From Planktothrix rubescens CCAP 1459/22 (GTDB taxonomy: Bacteria > Cyanobacteriota > Cyanobacteriia > Cyanobacteriales > Microcoleaceae): a stretch of DNA of 64,000 nt. The notes below the pieces were generated by a model, which saw only the letters and a list, made by a program, of their open reading frames with translations, was not told the origin of the DNA and ran no database searches. The position numbers and the translations under genes were made by a program. This document shows, one piece after another, positions 28,133 through 37,005 of this stretch. The DNA lies in NCBI GenBank assembly GCA_904830895.1, contig LR882958.1, positions 1,978,001-2,042,000 on the forward strand, read 5' to 3'. Positions within the stretch are counted from its first letter, which is position 1; every line of letters starts with the position of its first letter.

Positions 28133-28470
28133 TCTATTTGCTCCTCACACGGGTCTAATTTTGATATTCTAGCAAGCACTTTCACCAAACCTACAACCAT
28201 CAATTAAAATCTGGGATTTTTTTGATGTTGGTTTTGTTCCGACTTCAGGGGTGGAAGTGTTGGCACAATCCAGTCCACAGGCTCCCACGGACAAGTTATC
28301 CGCCGAATATTATTCACTCACTTGATTGTTGTGAGGTTGTCTGTGGTTCTTGAATTTTTCAGATTCTATCAGACTGAATCTGATTTAACCAGGTTATGCT
28401 GATCTGTTGGAAATCCCTATTCTACCCTAATTCTTGCCAGATGACCTAACAGATTAGAGCTTAGACCATT

Positions 28471-28500
28471 TAATGGGTAATGGGTAATGGGTAATGGGTG
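28471..28500. repeat. TAATGGG heptamer array
   Basis: Four tandem TAATGGG units between the porin and psbY. The same unit recurs at 29110-29146. Confidence 0.8.
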
Positions 28501-28538
28501 TAAGGATGAGGTTAGGGGTGAAATACAAACTGCCCATG

Positions 28539-28638
28539 CTATTGAATCAGACGCCGAATTTTGCCGTATGCGGCGTAGGATTTGCCGTCGGCAGACTCGC
28601 GGACTTCATCCACCACATATAGAACTCCTTCAGCTACC
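28539..28638 (-). pseudogene. Unidentified C-terminal coding relic
   Basis: Read leftward, the frame codes [18 protein letters not shown] followed by KSYAAYGKIRRLIQ and a stop. The composition and codon pattern look like real protein, but the upstream part is lost where the C/G-run palindrome begins. I do not recognise the family. About 32 codons are left. Confidence 0.35.
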
Positions 28639-28639
28639 C

Positions 28640-28693
28640 TGTTCCCTCCCCCCCTAGCCCCCTGTGCACGGGGGGTTTGGGGGGATGTTCCCT
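28640..28693. repeat. C-run/G-run palindromic element, copy 1
   Basis: Nested palindrome of CCCCCCC-TAG-CCCCC, central TGTGCAC, then GGGGGG-TTT-GGGGGG, flanked by GTTCCCTC. Further copies are at 42881-42932 and 42937-42984, with a trimmed copy inside ilvB. Confidence 0.8.
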
Positions 28694-28924
28694 CTCTCAA
28701 CTAGGTAATTTATTTTGTGCAACTACTTATAAGTATTTTAACTCAAGGATTGTAACAAAACTTTATATTCTGGGATCGGGTTCTCATTCTACTGATCCTC
28801 GTAATCTGATAAAATGGGGTTAACAGAACTGGCAAAACAGCCTCAGTCCTCTCTTGATTACCAGAATAGTTGGAATCAAAACAAAAAGATGAAAGATGTT
28901 TAAAAAACTTTAGAAGGAGAATCT

Positions 28925-29047
28925 ATGGATTTCGATTTTCGCATTTTGATTGTTCTATTACCCCTAATTGCAGCATTGGGTTGGGTTTTTTTTAATATTG
29001 GTGCGATCGCCATTGGACAAGTTCAACGCTTTTTAAATAAAAGTTAA
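28925..29047 (+). CDS. psbY: Photosystem II protein Y (PsbY)
   Basis: A 40-residue single-span thylakoid protein, MDFDFRILIVLLPLIAALGW at its start and VFFNIGAIAIGQVQRFLNKS at its end. The pattern of a short polar start, RILIVLLP, one helix interrupted by WVFFNIG, and an amphipathic QVQRF tail matches PsbY, a small peripheral subunit near cytochrome b559 in photosystem II. AAGGAGAATCT precedes the ATG at good spacing, and a hairpin terminator follows. A HIP1 octamer lies within the gene. Confidence 0.9.
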   Translation: MDFDFRILIVLLPLIAALGWVFFNIGAIAIGQVQRFLNKS

Positions 29048-29072
29048 ACGTAACTTCTCAGCGATATTTCTT

Positions 29073-29106
29073 CCTATCCTGTTATGATACGGGGTAGGTT
29101 TTTTTC
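29073..29106 (+). terminator. Terminator after psbY
   Basis: CCTATCC and GGGTAGG pair (one wobble) around a TGTTATGATAC loop, followed by TTTTTTTC. It lies 25 bases after psbY. Confidence 0.8.
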
Positions 29107-29109
29107 TAA

Positions 29110-29146
29110 AATGGGTAATGGCTAATGGGTAATGGGTAATGGGTAA
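29110..29146. repeat. TAATGGG heptamer array
   Basis: Five units of TAATGGG/TAATGGC between the psbY terminator and the MoaD-like gene. Confidence 0.8.
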
Positions 29147-29155
29147 TTACGAATT

Positions 29156-29407
29156 ATGTCAATCACAGTTACGGTGAAACTATTTGCAGTCTTTCAAGAA
29201 GCCTACAAAGTTCCAGAATTAGTATTGAATTTTCCACCAAAAACTCCCATTTCTGCAATTTTAGATCGGTTAATTCAAGAACACCCAGAACTAGAAAAAT
29301 GGCGAAATGTCACCAGGTTTGGAATTAACCTAGAATTCGTTAATCCTGATACTGAAATACAGGATAAAGATGAAATTGTTTTAATTCCTCCGGTTAGTGG
29401 TGGTTAA
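29156..29407 (+). CDS. MoaD/ThiS-family ubiquitin-like sulfur carrier
   Basis: An 83-residue beta-grasp protein (SITVTVKLFAVFQEAYKVP, LDRLIQEHPELEKW, DKDEIVLIPPVSGG). The C-terminal Gly-Gly is the site of adenylation and thiocarboxylation by an E1-like enzyme. The start resembles MoaD, the small subunit of molybdopterin synthase, but no moaE lies nearby, so MoaD is likely rather than certain. It stands alone between psbY and the peroxiredoxin gene. A second such protein is encoded at 44.5 kb beside thrC. Confidence 0.82.
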   Translation: MSITVTVKLFAVFQEAYKVPELVLNFPPKTPISAILDRLIQEHPELEKWRNVTRFGINLEFVNPDTEIQDKDEIVLIPPVSGG

Positions 29408-29433
29408 TTCCCTGAACTATTAAAAAGGAATTA

Positions 29434-30165
29434 TTAGACTCCAAAATGCTTGGCTAAATCCTCAGAACCACCAATTAGTTTTCCATCAATAAAAACTTGA
29501 GGAACTGTGGTACCTCCGGTGACTGCTTGCAAACTTTTGGTTGTAATTTCTTTCCCTAAAACAATTTCTTCAAAAGCAATTCCTCGCTCTTTTAATAGGG
29601 CTTTAGCACGGGCGCAGTAGGGACAACCTACTTTTGTAAACAGCGAAACTAAAGGGAGTTTGACCGCATTAGGATTAATATATTTGAGTATAGTTTCTGC
29701 ATCGGAAACTTCAAATGGATCGCCAGCAACTTCCGGCTCAATAAACATTTTTTCGATGATCCCATCTTTGACTAACATGGAATAACGCCAGGAACGTTTA
29801 CCAAATCCCAAATCGGTTTTATCAACTAACATTCCCATCTTTTCTGTAAACTCTCCATTCCCATCGGGAATTAAGGTAAGATTATCTGCTTCTTGATCTT
29901 TTGCCCATTCATTCATCACAAAAGCATCATTCACAGAAATACAAATAATATCATCAACTCCATTTTCCTTAAATACGGGTGCTAAATCGTTATAACCCGG
30001 AACATGACTACTCGAACAAGTAGGAGTAAATGCACCGGGTAACTCAAAGACAATGACGGTTTTCTGTGAAAATAACTCATCGGTTGTTACATGAACCCAT
30101 TCATTATTTTTCCGCGTTCTAAAGGCTACATTGGGAACCCGTTGACCTTCGTGATTTTCTAACAT
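29434..30165 (-). CDS. Peroxiredoxin-glutaredoxin fusion protein
   Basis: A 243-residue hybrid enzyme that reduces peroxides with glutathione. The N-terminal Prx5-type peroxiredoxin domain (about 1-160) has the peroxidatic Cys in [16 protein letters not shown]. The C-terminal glutaredoxin domain (about 168-243) has the CPYC active site in [13 protein letters not shown], plus [10 protein letters not shown] and IGGSEDL. Fusions of this type are known as PGdx in several bacteria. ATG 30165 is used; an in-frame GTG three codons upstream is possible. It is convergent with the MoaD-like gene and divergent from rpaB. Confidence 0.95.
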   Translation of the reverse strand: MLENHEGQRVPNVAFRTRKNNEWVHVTTDELFSQKTVIVFELPGAFTPTCSSSHVPGYNDLAPVFKENGVDDIICISVNDAFVMNEWAKDQEADNLTLIPDGNGEFTEKMGMLVDKTDLGFGKRSWRYSMLVKDGIIEKMFIEPEVAGDPFEVSDAETILKYINPNAVKLPLVSLFTKVGCPYCARAKALLKERGIAFEEIVLGKEITTKSLQAVTGGTTVPQVFIDGKLIGGSEDLAKHFGV

Positions 30166-30499
30166 TGGTTTCACTGTTGTAGTGGTTACTAATCTGCCAT
30201 GATAACATTATTAATGTTTTGTTTAAAAATATTAACCCATACAACTGAATATTACAGTAGATTGTGGATATGTTAAGTTTGATAACAAATTGAAAACCTA
30301 TGTTATCATAAATAGGCAGCAATCTAAGCATCAGACTGAATCACCCACCCCAAAAACAAGTGAATTTCCGTCCCATCATGTCATTGTGCAGGTTGTCGGA
30401 ATTTGTGGGTTGAAGCAGTCCTGAGAACCTGTAAGCATTGATGTGATTTGCTTTTGCCTTGCTCGATTAACGGCTGATCCATCTATTATAAAACCAGAT

Positions 30500-31261
30500 A
30501 TGAGTTTACAAACACAATTTGATGAAAAACGCAACGGCGAAAAAATTCTAGTTGCCGATGATGAGTCTGCGATTAGACGGATATTAAAAACTCGTCTTTC
30601 GATGGTGGGCTACAATGTGGTCGTTGCCGCTGATGGTTTAGAAGCGCTGGAAATGTTTGAAAAAGAAAGTCCTGATCTTTTGGTTTTGGATGTAATGATG
30701 CCGAAATTAAATGGTTATGGCGTGTGTCAAGAACTTCGCACAAAATCGGATATTCCGATTATTATGTTAACTGCATTAGGGGATGTGGCGGATCGAATTA
30801 CGGGTTTAGAATTAGGAGCAGACGATTATTTAACTAAACCGTTTTCTCCTAAAGAATTAGAAGCTCGAATTCATGCGATTTTAAGACGGTTTAAAGACAC
30901 GACTCCATCCCATAGTTTGAGTCCAGAGATGATTCAACTCGAAGCCGTGCGGATTGATACGGTTAAACGAAGGGTTTATAAGGGTGATAAAGTGGTTGCC
31001 TTAACCTATATTGAATTCAATCTTTTGGAGTTATTAGTTAAACGTTCTGGGAGTGCGGTTTCTCGTTCGGAAATTCTCAAGGAATTATGGGGATATACGC
31101 CTCGACGGATTGCGGATATGCGGGTTGTGGATGTTCATGTTGCGCGGTTACGAGCAAAAATTGAAGAAGATCAACGCAATCCTGAATATATTTTAACGGT
31201 GCGAGGTGTCGGTTATTCCGCCCAACGTTTACCCGGTGTGGAAGAAGCTATTGGCGCTTAA
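30500..31261 (+). CDS. rpaB: OmpR-type response regulator RpaB (Ycf27)
   Basis: A 253-residue DNA-binding regulator of light and redox stress genes in cyanobacteria. The receiver domain (about 15-130) has VADDES, phosphoacceptor Asp in LLVLDVMMPKLNGYGVCQEL, the conserved IIMLTALGDVADRI and Lys in YLTKPFSPKEL. The winged-helix domain (about 150-240) has KVVALTYIEFNLLELL and RVVDVHVARLRAKIEED. The receiver is characteristic of RpaB, which binds HLR1 sites upstream of photosystem genes. ATG 30500 gives the family start MSLQ; a longer frame upstream has no ribosome site. Its partner histidine kinase (NblS/Hik33) is not in the window. Confidence 0.92.
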   Translation: MSLQTQFDEKRNGEKILVADDESAIRRILKTRLSMVGYNVVVAADGLEALEMFEKESPDLLVLDVMMPKLNGYGVCQELRTKSDIPIIMLTALGDVADRITGLELGADDYLTKPFSPKELEARIHAILRRFKDTTPSHSLSPEMIQLEAVRIDTVKRRVYKGDKVVALTYIEFNLLELLVKRSGSAVSRSEILKELWGYTPRRIADMRVVDVHVARLRAKIEEDQRNPEYILTVRGVGYSAQRLPGVEEAIGA

Positions 31262-31407
31262 TTTTTTTCAAATAAAAACTTTTCAAAATTTAAAGGCAAC
31301 TTTCGTTTTTCTGTTTTTTGTAAATTTTAAACCTCGATTTCCCCCCCTGAAAAATAGTTATCATCAGTTATAGATTAATATAATTTAGGGTCTAAAATCG
31401 AGAATTG

Positions 31408-31454
31408 GAGGAGAAATATTCAGGCAAAAATTACAAGTCTGAATGTTTCTCCTC
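31408..31454. terminator. 16-bp hairpin between convergent rpaB and trmB
   Basis: GAGGAGAAATATTCAG and CTGAATGTTTCTCCTC pair with a single wobble around a 15-base loop, followed rightward by TGTTGTTTT. It most likely ends rpaB transcription and could also act on trmB. Confidence 0.75.
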
Positions 31455-31461
31455 TGTTGTT

Positions 31462-32100
31462 TTAATCAGATGTCTTGATAAATAAAGCCCGATAAACGGG
31501 TTCATTTCGTTCTAAAGTTGATTGTTCTCGTTCTGTGGAAAGGGGAAGGGGATTTTCCGTTAACCAGTCATTTTGGGTACGATGAAAAGCGGGATGTTCA
31601 GAAAAGCGATCGCACATTTCTAATGCAACTTCTCGTATATCAGACTGGATAAAAATTTCTGTTCCTGCTAATAAATAATCGGCTAAATTATTAACTAATT
31701 CCGGTTGAACAACTCGGCGTTTTTGATGGCGTTTTTTAAACCAAGGGTCGGGAAATTGAATACTAACTCGTTTTAATAATCCTGTTGGTAAGGAGGCTAA
31801 AATCGGTTGAATTGAAGTATTGGCATTACAAAATAAATAATGTAAATTCGTTAATTCCAGTTGATCTCGGATAATATTAGCTTCTTCAACTAAGCTTTCT
31901 CTAATTTCTAATCCCAAATAATTCCATCGAGGTTCTAATTGGGCAAATTCCCATAAAAATTGACCTCTAGCGCAGCCAATATCTAAATGAATGGGTTGGT
32001 TAGAATTGGTATAAATCTTTGACCAGTCAGGCGGAATTACCGGAATTAGATATTTTTGACTGAGGGGATTAACGTGCTGACGAACTCGGACGCGGGCCAT
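31462..32100 (-). CDS. trmB: tRNA (guanine-N7-)-methyltransferase TrmB
   Basis: Methylates G46 in the variable loop of tRNAs. The 212-residue protein has SAM motif I in [17 protein letters not shown] (about 42), [14 protein letters not shown], the family block [22 protein letters not shown] and a C-terminal [12 protein letters not shown] start at the ATG in [12 protein letters not shown], the family start, instead of eight codons upstream. csaB ends about 30 bases upstream, so the two probably share a transcript. Confidence 0.95.
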   Translation of the reverse strand: MARVRVRQHVNPLSQKYLIPVIPPDWSKIYTNSNQPIHLDIGCARGQFLWEFAQLEPRWNYLGLEIRESLVEEANIIRDQLELTNLHYLFCNANTSIQPILASLPTGLLKRVSIQFPDPWFKKRHQKRRVVQPELVNNLADYLLAGTEIFIQSDIREVALEMCDRFSEHPAFHRTQNDWLTENPLPLSTEREQSTLERNEPVYRALFIKTSD

Positions 32101-32130
32101 AAATAATGATTGTAAAATGAACAATAGGAT

Positions 32131-33171
32131 TTAATGAAATTGGGAGTATAATAGTTCTTTATGAACTTTTGCCCGATCCACAAAAAACTCGATTTTTCCC
32201 TGGGAAAAGGGTTGATTATTAGCATAACAATCAATCCAGATTTTACTAATTAAGTTAGGATCTTTTGGGAGTTGATCAATTTCCCATCCGGGTAATTCTA
32301 ATTCTTCTATTAAACGGCTAACTTTAGGATCATAACTCAAGGCAAAACAGCGACATTGTTCTGTTGCTGCCATAATTAAACTATGAAATCGCATTCCAAT
32401 CAAAAATTCAACTCCTCGAAATACTCCTTTTAATTGTCGAGGATCATCTAATATTAGAATTTGACTATTTTCGGGTAGGGCTTGATGTATAATTTGGGCG
32501 ATCGCTAAATCCTGAATAGGCTGAAACGGAATTAATAAAATAAACGTTTGGGTAGCTTTTTGAAAAGATATTAATGCCTGAGTAATTAATAATAACCGTT
32601 CCGGCGTCAATTGGGGGTGAGGTCGCAAAGTCAGGGCAACTCGTGGCGCGGGTAAATCCCACAACCCGGCCACGGGTCGAGATTCCAAGGCCCAAACCGG
32701 ATCAGGGGCCAGGGTAAAGGGAATATTCCACTTAGATAATAACCTTGCAGAACCCACATCACGCACGCTGACGGCACTACAGCCCGAAAAGGTTTTTTTT
32801 GCCAGCCATCGAGAAATAGAACGGTTCAAGGGGCCAATACCCTGGGCCCAGGCAATAGTTGTGAGTCCCATCCGTTGCGCTAATCCCATCAAAGCGCCAT
32901 AATAAAAAGGACTGATGGCACTGGTCACATCTTGGATCAGACTCCCCCCGCCCCAAATTAAAGCATCGGCGCGACAGAGGGCGTTGAAAACTTCCATCCC
33001 ATTCATCCGGTCGCAGGCTTCCACCTGATAATGGTTTTGGGTTTGGCTGGGGTTTCCCGACAAGATAATTGGTTCAACCGTAGGCGGTAGCATTTGTAAC
33101 AGCGATGCTAACAAAGCCTCATCCCCGCCATTGCCCTTTCCATAATATCCACTACAAATTACCCGTTGCAT
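32131..33171 (-). CDS. csaB: Polysaccharide pyruvyl transferase CsaB
   Basis: Predicted to add pyruvyl ketals to cell-wall-linked polysaccharide, the modification recognised by SLH domains. The 346-residue protein has GYYGKGNGGDEALLASLL at the N-terminus, WGGGSLIQDVTS (about 73), the GAPDPVWAL-like block and the C-terminal GMRFHSLIMAA typical of the family. A GGAGG site precedes the ATG. The presence of two SLH porins within the same window fits the known pairing of CsaB with SLH anchoring, though the pyruvylated polymer here is inferred. Confidence 0.9.
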   Translation of the reverse strand: MQRVICSGYYGKGNGGDEALLASLLQMLPPTVEPIILSGNPSQTQNHYQVEACDRMNGMEVFNALCRADALIWGGGSLIQDVTSAISPFYYGALMGLAQRMGLTTIAWAQGIGPLNRSISRWLAKKTFSGCSAVSVRDVGSARLLSKWNIPFTLAPDPVWALESRPVAGLWDLPAPRVALTLRPHPQLTPERLLLITQALISFQKATQTFILLIPFQPIQDLAIAQIIHQALPENSQILILDDPRQLKGVFRGVEFLIGMRFHSLIMAATEQCRCFALSYDPKVSRLIEELELPGWEIDQLPKDPNLISKIWIDCYANNQPFSQGKIEFFVDRAKVHKELLYSQFH

Positions 33172-33282
33172 GGCCTCCCCTTTCTCCAGTTCCCAATATT
33201 AATATCAGATTGTACGCTAATTAAATTAACATAAATATCAGACTCAAATATTAACTAACTTTCTGTTATCAATTGTCAAATT

Positions 33283-33588
33283 ATGCACGCTTTATCTATT
33301 CCGACCTGGGTAATTCATATTTCGAGTGTGATTGAGTGGATTGTCGCGATTTGGTTCATCTGGATTTATGGAGAAGTGACTCAAAATCGAGCTTGGTGGG
33401 GTCTTTCCTTCGCCATGTTACCATCTTTAGTCAGCGCCATGTGTGCCTGTACCTGGCATTATTTTGATAATCCTGCCTCCTTAGAATGGTTAGTTACCTT
33501 ACAAGCAACGATGACGGTGGTAGGAAATACGACCCTTTGTGTGGCGGCTTGGTGGATTTGGCGTAATGCAAATTCCGTTAAAAATTAA
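33283..33588 (+). CDS. DUF2499 membrane protein
   Basis: A 101-residue protein with three hydrophobic segments and the DUF2499 block SIPTWVIHISSVIEWIVAIW and MCACTWHYFDN. The family occurs in cyanobacteria and plastids; role unknown. It is followed 54 bases later by DUF3593, and the pair is usually conserved. Confidence 0.82.
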   Translation: MHALSIPTWVIHISSVIEWIVAIWFIWIYGEVTQNRAWWGLSFAMLPSLVSAMCACTWHYFDNPASLEWLVTLQATMTVVGNTTLCVAAWWIWRNANSVKN

Positions 33589-33642
33589 GGTGTTTAGCTT
33601 GATTATACACAATATTTGATGCCCTCTAACCTCTAAAAAACA

Positions 33643-33939
33643 ATGTTTTCAAAAGATACTTTATTTGCGATTTCTCTATTTCCCTATTTAGGGTTTTTGT
33701 GGTTTTTAACTCGTTCTGGACAAATGCCCCGTTTAGCTTTAATGGGATTCTATGGAACATTAGTATTTGTCGCGGTAACAATTCCGGCGGGAATTTATGC
33801 CAAAGTAGTTTATCAGGAATCTTTAGCTAATATTGATTGGTTACATGGCGGGGCAGAAGTCTTTTTAACCTTGGCTAATATTTTACTGGTTTTAGGATTT
33901 CGCCAAGCGATCATTGAAAAACAATCCTCGCCAGAATAA
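33643..33939 (+). CDS. DUF3593 membrane protein
   Basis: A 98-residue protein with three predicted membrane segments and the DUF3593 features LFAISLFPYLGFLWFLTRSG, TIPAGIYAK and LHGGAEVFLTLANI. Function unknown; restricted to photosynthetic lineages as far as I recall. The PhnD-like gene starts 5 bases after its stop, so these genes are likely one operon. Confidence 0.82.
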   Translation: MFSKDTLFAISLFPYLGFLWFLTRSGQMPRLALMGFYGTLVFVAVTIPAGIYAKVVYQESLANIDWLHGGAEVFLTLANILLVLGFRQAIIEKQSSPE

Positions 33940-33944
33940 AAAAA

Positions 33945-35159
33945 ATGAGTTCTCCTAAAACTAACCAGGCTTTAATTTTAACCATAAGTGCCATCTTGAG
34001 TTTATCTTTATTTGGCATTATGGTTTATCTTTTTGTTAATCCTAAAACGGGTTTAATTCCATTAGTATTTTCAGAAAAAAAACAACCAATAAACCGTTTA
34101 GAGACAAATTCCCTAACTATTGGAATTTTAGTGAAGTCAGATGATTATACCCCATTAGTTGAATATTTAAAACAACAGTTTGGTGATCAAATTACCATTA
34201 CTATTGATAGCAAACTTAGGGAATCTTATCAAGAGGTAAAAAACAAACTGGCTACTAAAAAATGGGATATAGCTTTTACCCTTTCCCCGATGATTTCCGT
34301 AGCCGCTAAAGATAACGGATATATTTGGGTAGCGCGAATGTTTCCCCAGTCTCCACCCTATTATCAATCGGCATTATTTGTTGAAAAAAATAGTTCAATT
34401 CAGTCTATTTCTGATTTCAAAAATACCACCGTTATTGCTTTAGGAGATTTTAACTCTGCTTCTAGTTTTTATATGCCTAGTTATGATTTATTTGGCAAAT
34501 CTCTGCGGGTAACCATGGGACATAGGGGGGAAGTCATTCAAGAGTTAGTTAGAACTGGGAAAGCCGATGTCGGTGCGACATCCTATGAAGCGGTTAAAAA
34601 TGATCCTAATTTTAGGGTGATTCAGAGGAGTAGAAATATTCCAGGGTCAGGGGTATATCTTTCTCCTAATTTGTCAAATAATGATCAAAAAGCGATTACC
34701 CAAGCGTTAGTTAATGCTCCTGTAAATATCCAGAAAAAAGCAAATTATGGTGTTGATGGAGAACCGGATTTTTCCTCCTTTATTCAAATTAGTCAGAGAG
34801 CAGAAGAAGTATTAAAATGTGCGGATTTCACTCGAAATCCGGTTAACTTTTTCTGTTCTCCAGTAACTTCTACTATTTCATCGTCTTTGACAACAAAATC
34901 TAATCAAATTATAGGAATTGTTAATGGTTTAACCATAGTAGAAAATCAAATAACTCGGTTAACATTACAATCAAAAGATCAAAAGATTTATTATGTTTTC
35001 CTGAATCCAAAAATTTTGAATCAGATTCCTAATGCTGGAAGTGGGTTAAATCTACAAAATAAAACTATTGTAATTAAAGGAGTTATTCCCGAACAACAAT
35101 CTAATAAAATTGATAAAATTGTGATTACTGACTCCAATCAAATCAGTGTTTTAAATTAA
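33945..35159 (+). CDS. PhnD-like periplasmic binding protein with extra C-terminal domain
   Basis: A 404-residue protein anchored by one N-terminal helix (ALILTISAILSLSLFGIMVYLF). The type-2 periplasmic binding fold (about 48-290) resembles phosphate/phosphonate-binding PhnD: LTIGILVKSDDYTPLVEYL, SALFVEKNSSIQSISDFKN and GKADVGATSYEAV. The last 100 residues (IIGIVNGLTIVENQITRLTL onward) form an additional beta-rich domain not present in PhnD. No permease or ATPase gene is adjacent. It may therefore be a sensor or a binding protein serving a distant transporter. Ligand unknown. Confidence 0.75.
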   Translation: MSSPKTNQALILTISAILSLSLFGIMVYLFVNPKTGLIPLVFSEKKQPINRLETNSLTIGILVKSDDYTPLVEYLKQQFGDQITITIDSKLRESYQEVKNKLATKKWDIAFTLSPMISVAAKDNGYIWVARMFPQSPPYYQSALFVEKNSSIQSISDFKNTTVIALGDFNSASSFYMPSYDLFGKSLRVTMGHRGEVIQELVRTGKADVGATSYEAVKNDPNFRVIQRSRNIPGSGVYLSPNLSNNDQKAITQALVNAPVNIQKKANYGVDGEPDFSSFIQISQRAEEVLKCADFTRNPVNFFCSPVTSTISSSLTTKSNQIIGIVNGLTIVENQITRLTLQSKDQKIYYVFLNPKILNQIPNAGSGLNLQNKTIVIKGVIPEQQSNKIDKIVITDSNQISVLN

Positions 35160-35196
35160 CAAATTATCGAGTCGGAGGTAAACTATTATTATTAAA

Positions 35197-35790
35197 TTGT
35201 TTTTAATAGGTTTATTACCTATTGTTTTCACTTCTAAAAGTTTTTATCCATCCATAATCGGTTTTTCTTCGAGAGAAATTAAACAGATTATAGCTACGAT
35301 TATTCCCGATTTTTCTATCCCTAAAATTACTCCTATACAACCTGAGAAAATAGACCTTGACCAATGCGATGAAATTCCATCAGGCTACGGAATTCCTGGG
35401 TTTAGGCCAGGTATTGATAAAAATCAAGTCTTTCAGATGTTTGGGACTCCCGCAAAAATAGAAACTGGGTATTGGCCGAATACCCAAGCTGTTTTTTATC
35501 ATTTAATTCCTAACCGCGTTAGTCTAGGTTTTTTGTTTGATGAAAAATCGGGTAAATTGCGACAAACGGAAGCTGCATTTTCCCAAGAAGTTGAATTACA
35601 AACTATTTTAATTACTTTTAATAGTATGTCAGGTTGTCGCTTAAATTCCACCCTAGAAGCTGGCTTAAAAATGGTTTATAACCGCAAAGATAACGATTAT
35701 TCTTTTGCAATTGATTCACTCAAAGGTATTGTTGAGCGACAACAATCTGATCGCATTTATATCGGAATTTGGGAAACCGATTTACATTAG
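35197..35790 (+). CDS. Predicted exported protein with SmpA/OmlA-like domain
   Basis: A protein of about 197 residues with a hydrophobic start (LFLIGLLPIVF) and a C-terminal part containing PGFRPGIDKNQVFQMFGTPAK, which resembles the SmpA/OmlA-type fold seen at the end of several cyanobacterial proteins. I cannot assign a function. There is no ATG or GTG near the start. An in-frame TAA at 35179 limits translation to begin at one of three ATT codons (35185-35193) or at TTG 35197. A GGAGG site at 35174-35178 is spaced 6 bases from the first ATT and 18 from the TTG. It follows the PhnD-like gene by 37 bases. Confidence 0.65.
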   Translation: MFLIGLLPIVFTSKSFYPSIIGFSSREIKQIIATIIPDFSIPKITPIQPEKIDLDQCDEIPSGYGIPGFRPGIDKNQVFQMFGTPAKIETGYWPNTQAVFYHLIPNRVSLGFLFDEKSGKLRQTEAAFSQEVELQTILITFNSMSGCRLNSTLEAGLKMVYNRKDNDYSFAIDSLKGIVERQQSDRIYIGIWETDLH

Positions 35791-35827
35791 CTTGTTTCAA
35801 TCAAAAAGTTCTTTAGTATCTGGTATG

Positions 35828-36997
35828 CTATATTTTTAAAAGACTGGAGATTATCCCCTTAAATTGTTTTATGAATTTTTGATCAATATAATCTTTCCAT
35901 CGCCAAAATAAAGAATTAGGCCCAATATTAAACCATCCTTTTGATGCGATCGCTTTTTGATCTCCTGTCCCAATTAAAGTTAAAAATTCCTTTTGAGGAA
36001 TAAAAGATTTCAGAGGTTTTTCTTGCGAACTTCTTTTTAAATTTTCAAATAGTGGTTGACCTTGACGCACAGCAAAAACTCCCGCTTTGGGTCGAGGATA
36101 ATTAACCATTGTGGCGATATCTCCAGCGGCAAAAACTTGGGGATGGGAAATAGATTGTAAGTAATTATTGACTAGAATAAATCCCCTTTCATCCGTTGAA
36201 ATTCCTGTTTTTTGTACCCAAGGAGATGCTGATGCTTGTGTTACCAAAAAAATGCGATCGCATTCTAGGGTTAGTCCTGATGTACAGCTAATTATTTTAA
36301 CCTGATTCTGATCAATATTACTTACTGTTTGATTTAAGTGTACATTAATATTACGATTTGCGAGAATAGTTTTTACTTTCCGACTTAAATCGGGATGACG
36401 TTCAGATAATAGCCGATTACCGCTATGAATCAGATGTAATTCTAACTGATTTAAAGGTTGATTAAATTGTTGATAAATTTGGGTTAGATGGCTATGAATA
36501 TTCAAGGCTAATTCAACGCCTCCCGCACCGCCACCGACAATGGCTAATCTAATTTTTTCTTGCGGATTTTGCTTGATTTTCTGAATTAATTGATCCCAAT
36601 ATTGCAAAAATTGAGAAATAGGTTTAACAGGAATAGTATATTTTATCGCCCCAGGAATAGTTAAGGTTGTTGGAATACTACCAATATCAATTGATAAAAT
36701 ATCAAAGGGAATAGGAGTATTATTTTTACAAATAACCTGATTTTTTTCTAAATCTAAACCTATTGCTGAATCAATATAAAGTTTAGCTTGAGCAAATTGA
36801 GCTAAGGACTGTAAATTAATATGACATTGATTAAAACTATAAAACCCCGCAATATAACCGGGTAACATTCCTGAATATGGGGTTTGAATTACATCCGTAA
36901 TTAATGTTAATTCAACATTTGATAAGGGATTAATTCCCAATTGTTTTAAGGCGATCGCATGGCTATGTCCTCCACCAATTAAAACCAGTTTTTTCAT
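35828..36997 (-). CDS. FAD-dependent pyridine nucleotide-disulfide oxidoreductase
   Basis: A 389-residue flavoprotein. FAD-binding motif VLIGGGHSHAIALKQ at the N-terminus, a second Rossmann motif IAVIVGGGAGGVELALN-like block (LAIVGGGAGGVELAL, about 153), and the FAD-closing region VFAAGDIATM with a trailing RQGQPLFENL. It resembles type-2 NADH dehydrogenases and particularly the FAD-domain half that cyanobacteria fuse to selenophosphate synthase; here no SelD domain is attached. No redox-active CxxC is present. Electron acceptor, possibly quinone, is inferred. It is followed by a tandem palindrome repeat on its upstream side. Confidence 0.82.
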   Translation of the reverse strand: MKKLVLIGGGHSHAIALKQLGINPLSNVELTLITDVIQTPYSGMLPGYIAGFYSFNQCHINLQSLAQFAQAKLYIDSAIGLDLEKNQVICKNNTPIPFDILSIDIGSIPTTLTIPGAIKYTIPVKPISQFLQYWDQLIQKIKQNPQEKIRLAIVGGGAGGVELALNIHSHLTQIYQQFNQPLNQLELHLIHSGNRLLSERHPDLSRKVKTILANRNINVHLNQTVSNIDQNQVKIISCTSGLTLECDRIFLVTQASASPWVQKTGISTDERGFILVNNYLQSISHPQVFAAGDIATMVNYPRPKAGVFAVRQGQPLFENLKRSSQEKPLKSFIPQKEFLTLIGTGDQKAIASKGWFNIGPNSLFWRWKDYIDQKFIKQFKGIISSLLKI

Positions 36998-37005
36998 GAC
37001 AATTT

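Larger units (their letters stand above)
28133..28924. other. Intergenic region between porin and psbY
   Basis: Contains the porin leader and an 8-bp inverted repeat TCAGATTC/GAATCTGA (28359-28383). A TAATGGG heptamer array follows (28471-28500), then a short coding relic (28539-28638) abutting a C-run/G-run palindrome (28640-28693). The remaining part before psbY is AT-rich, with AAGGAGAATCT as the psbY ribosome site. Confidence 0.6.
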
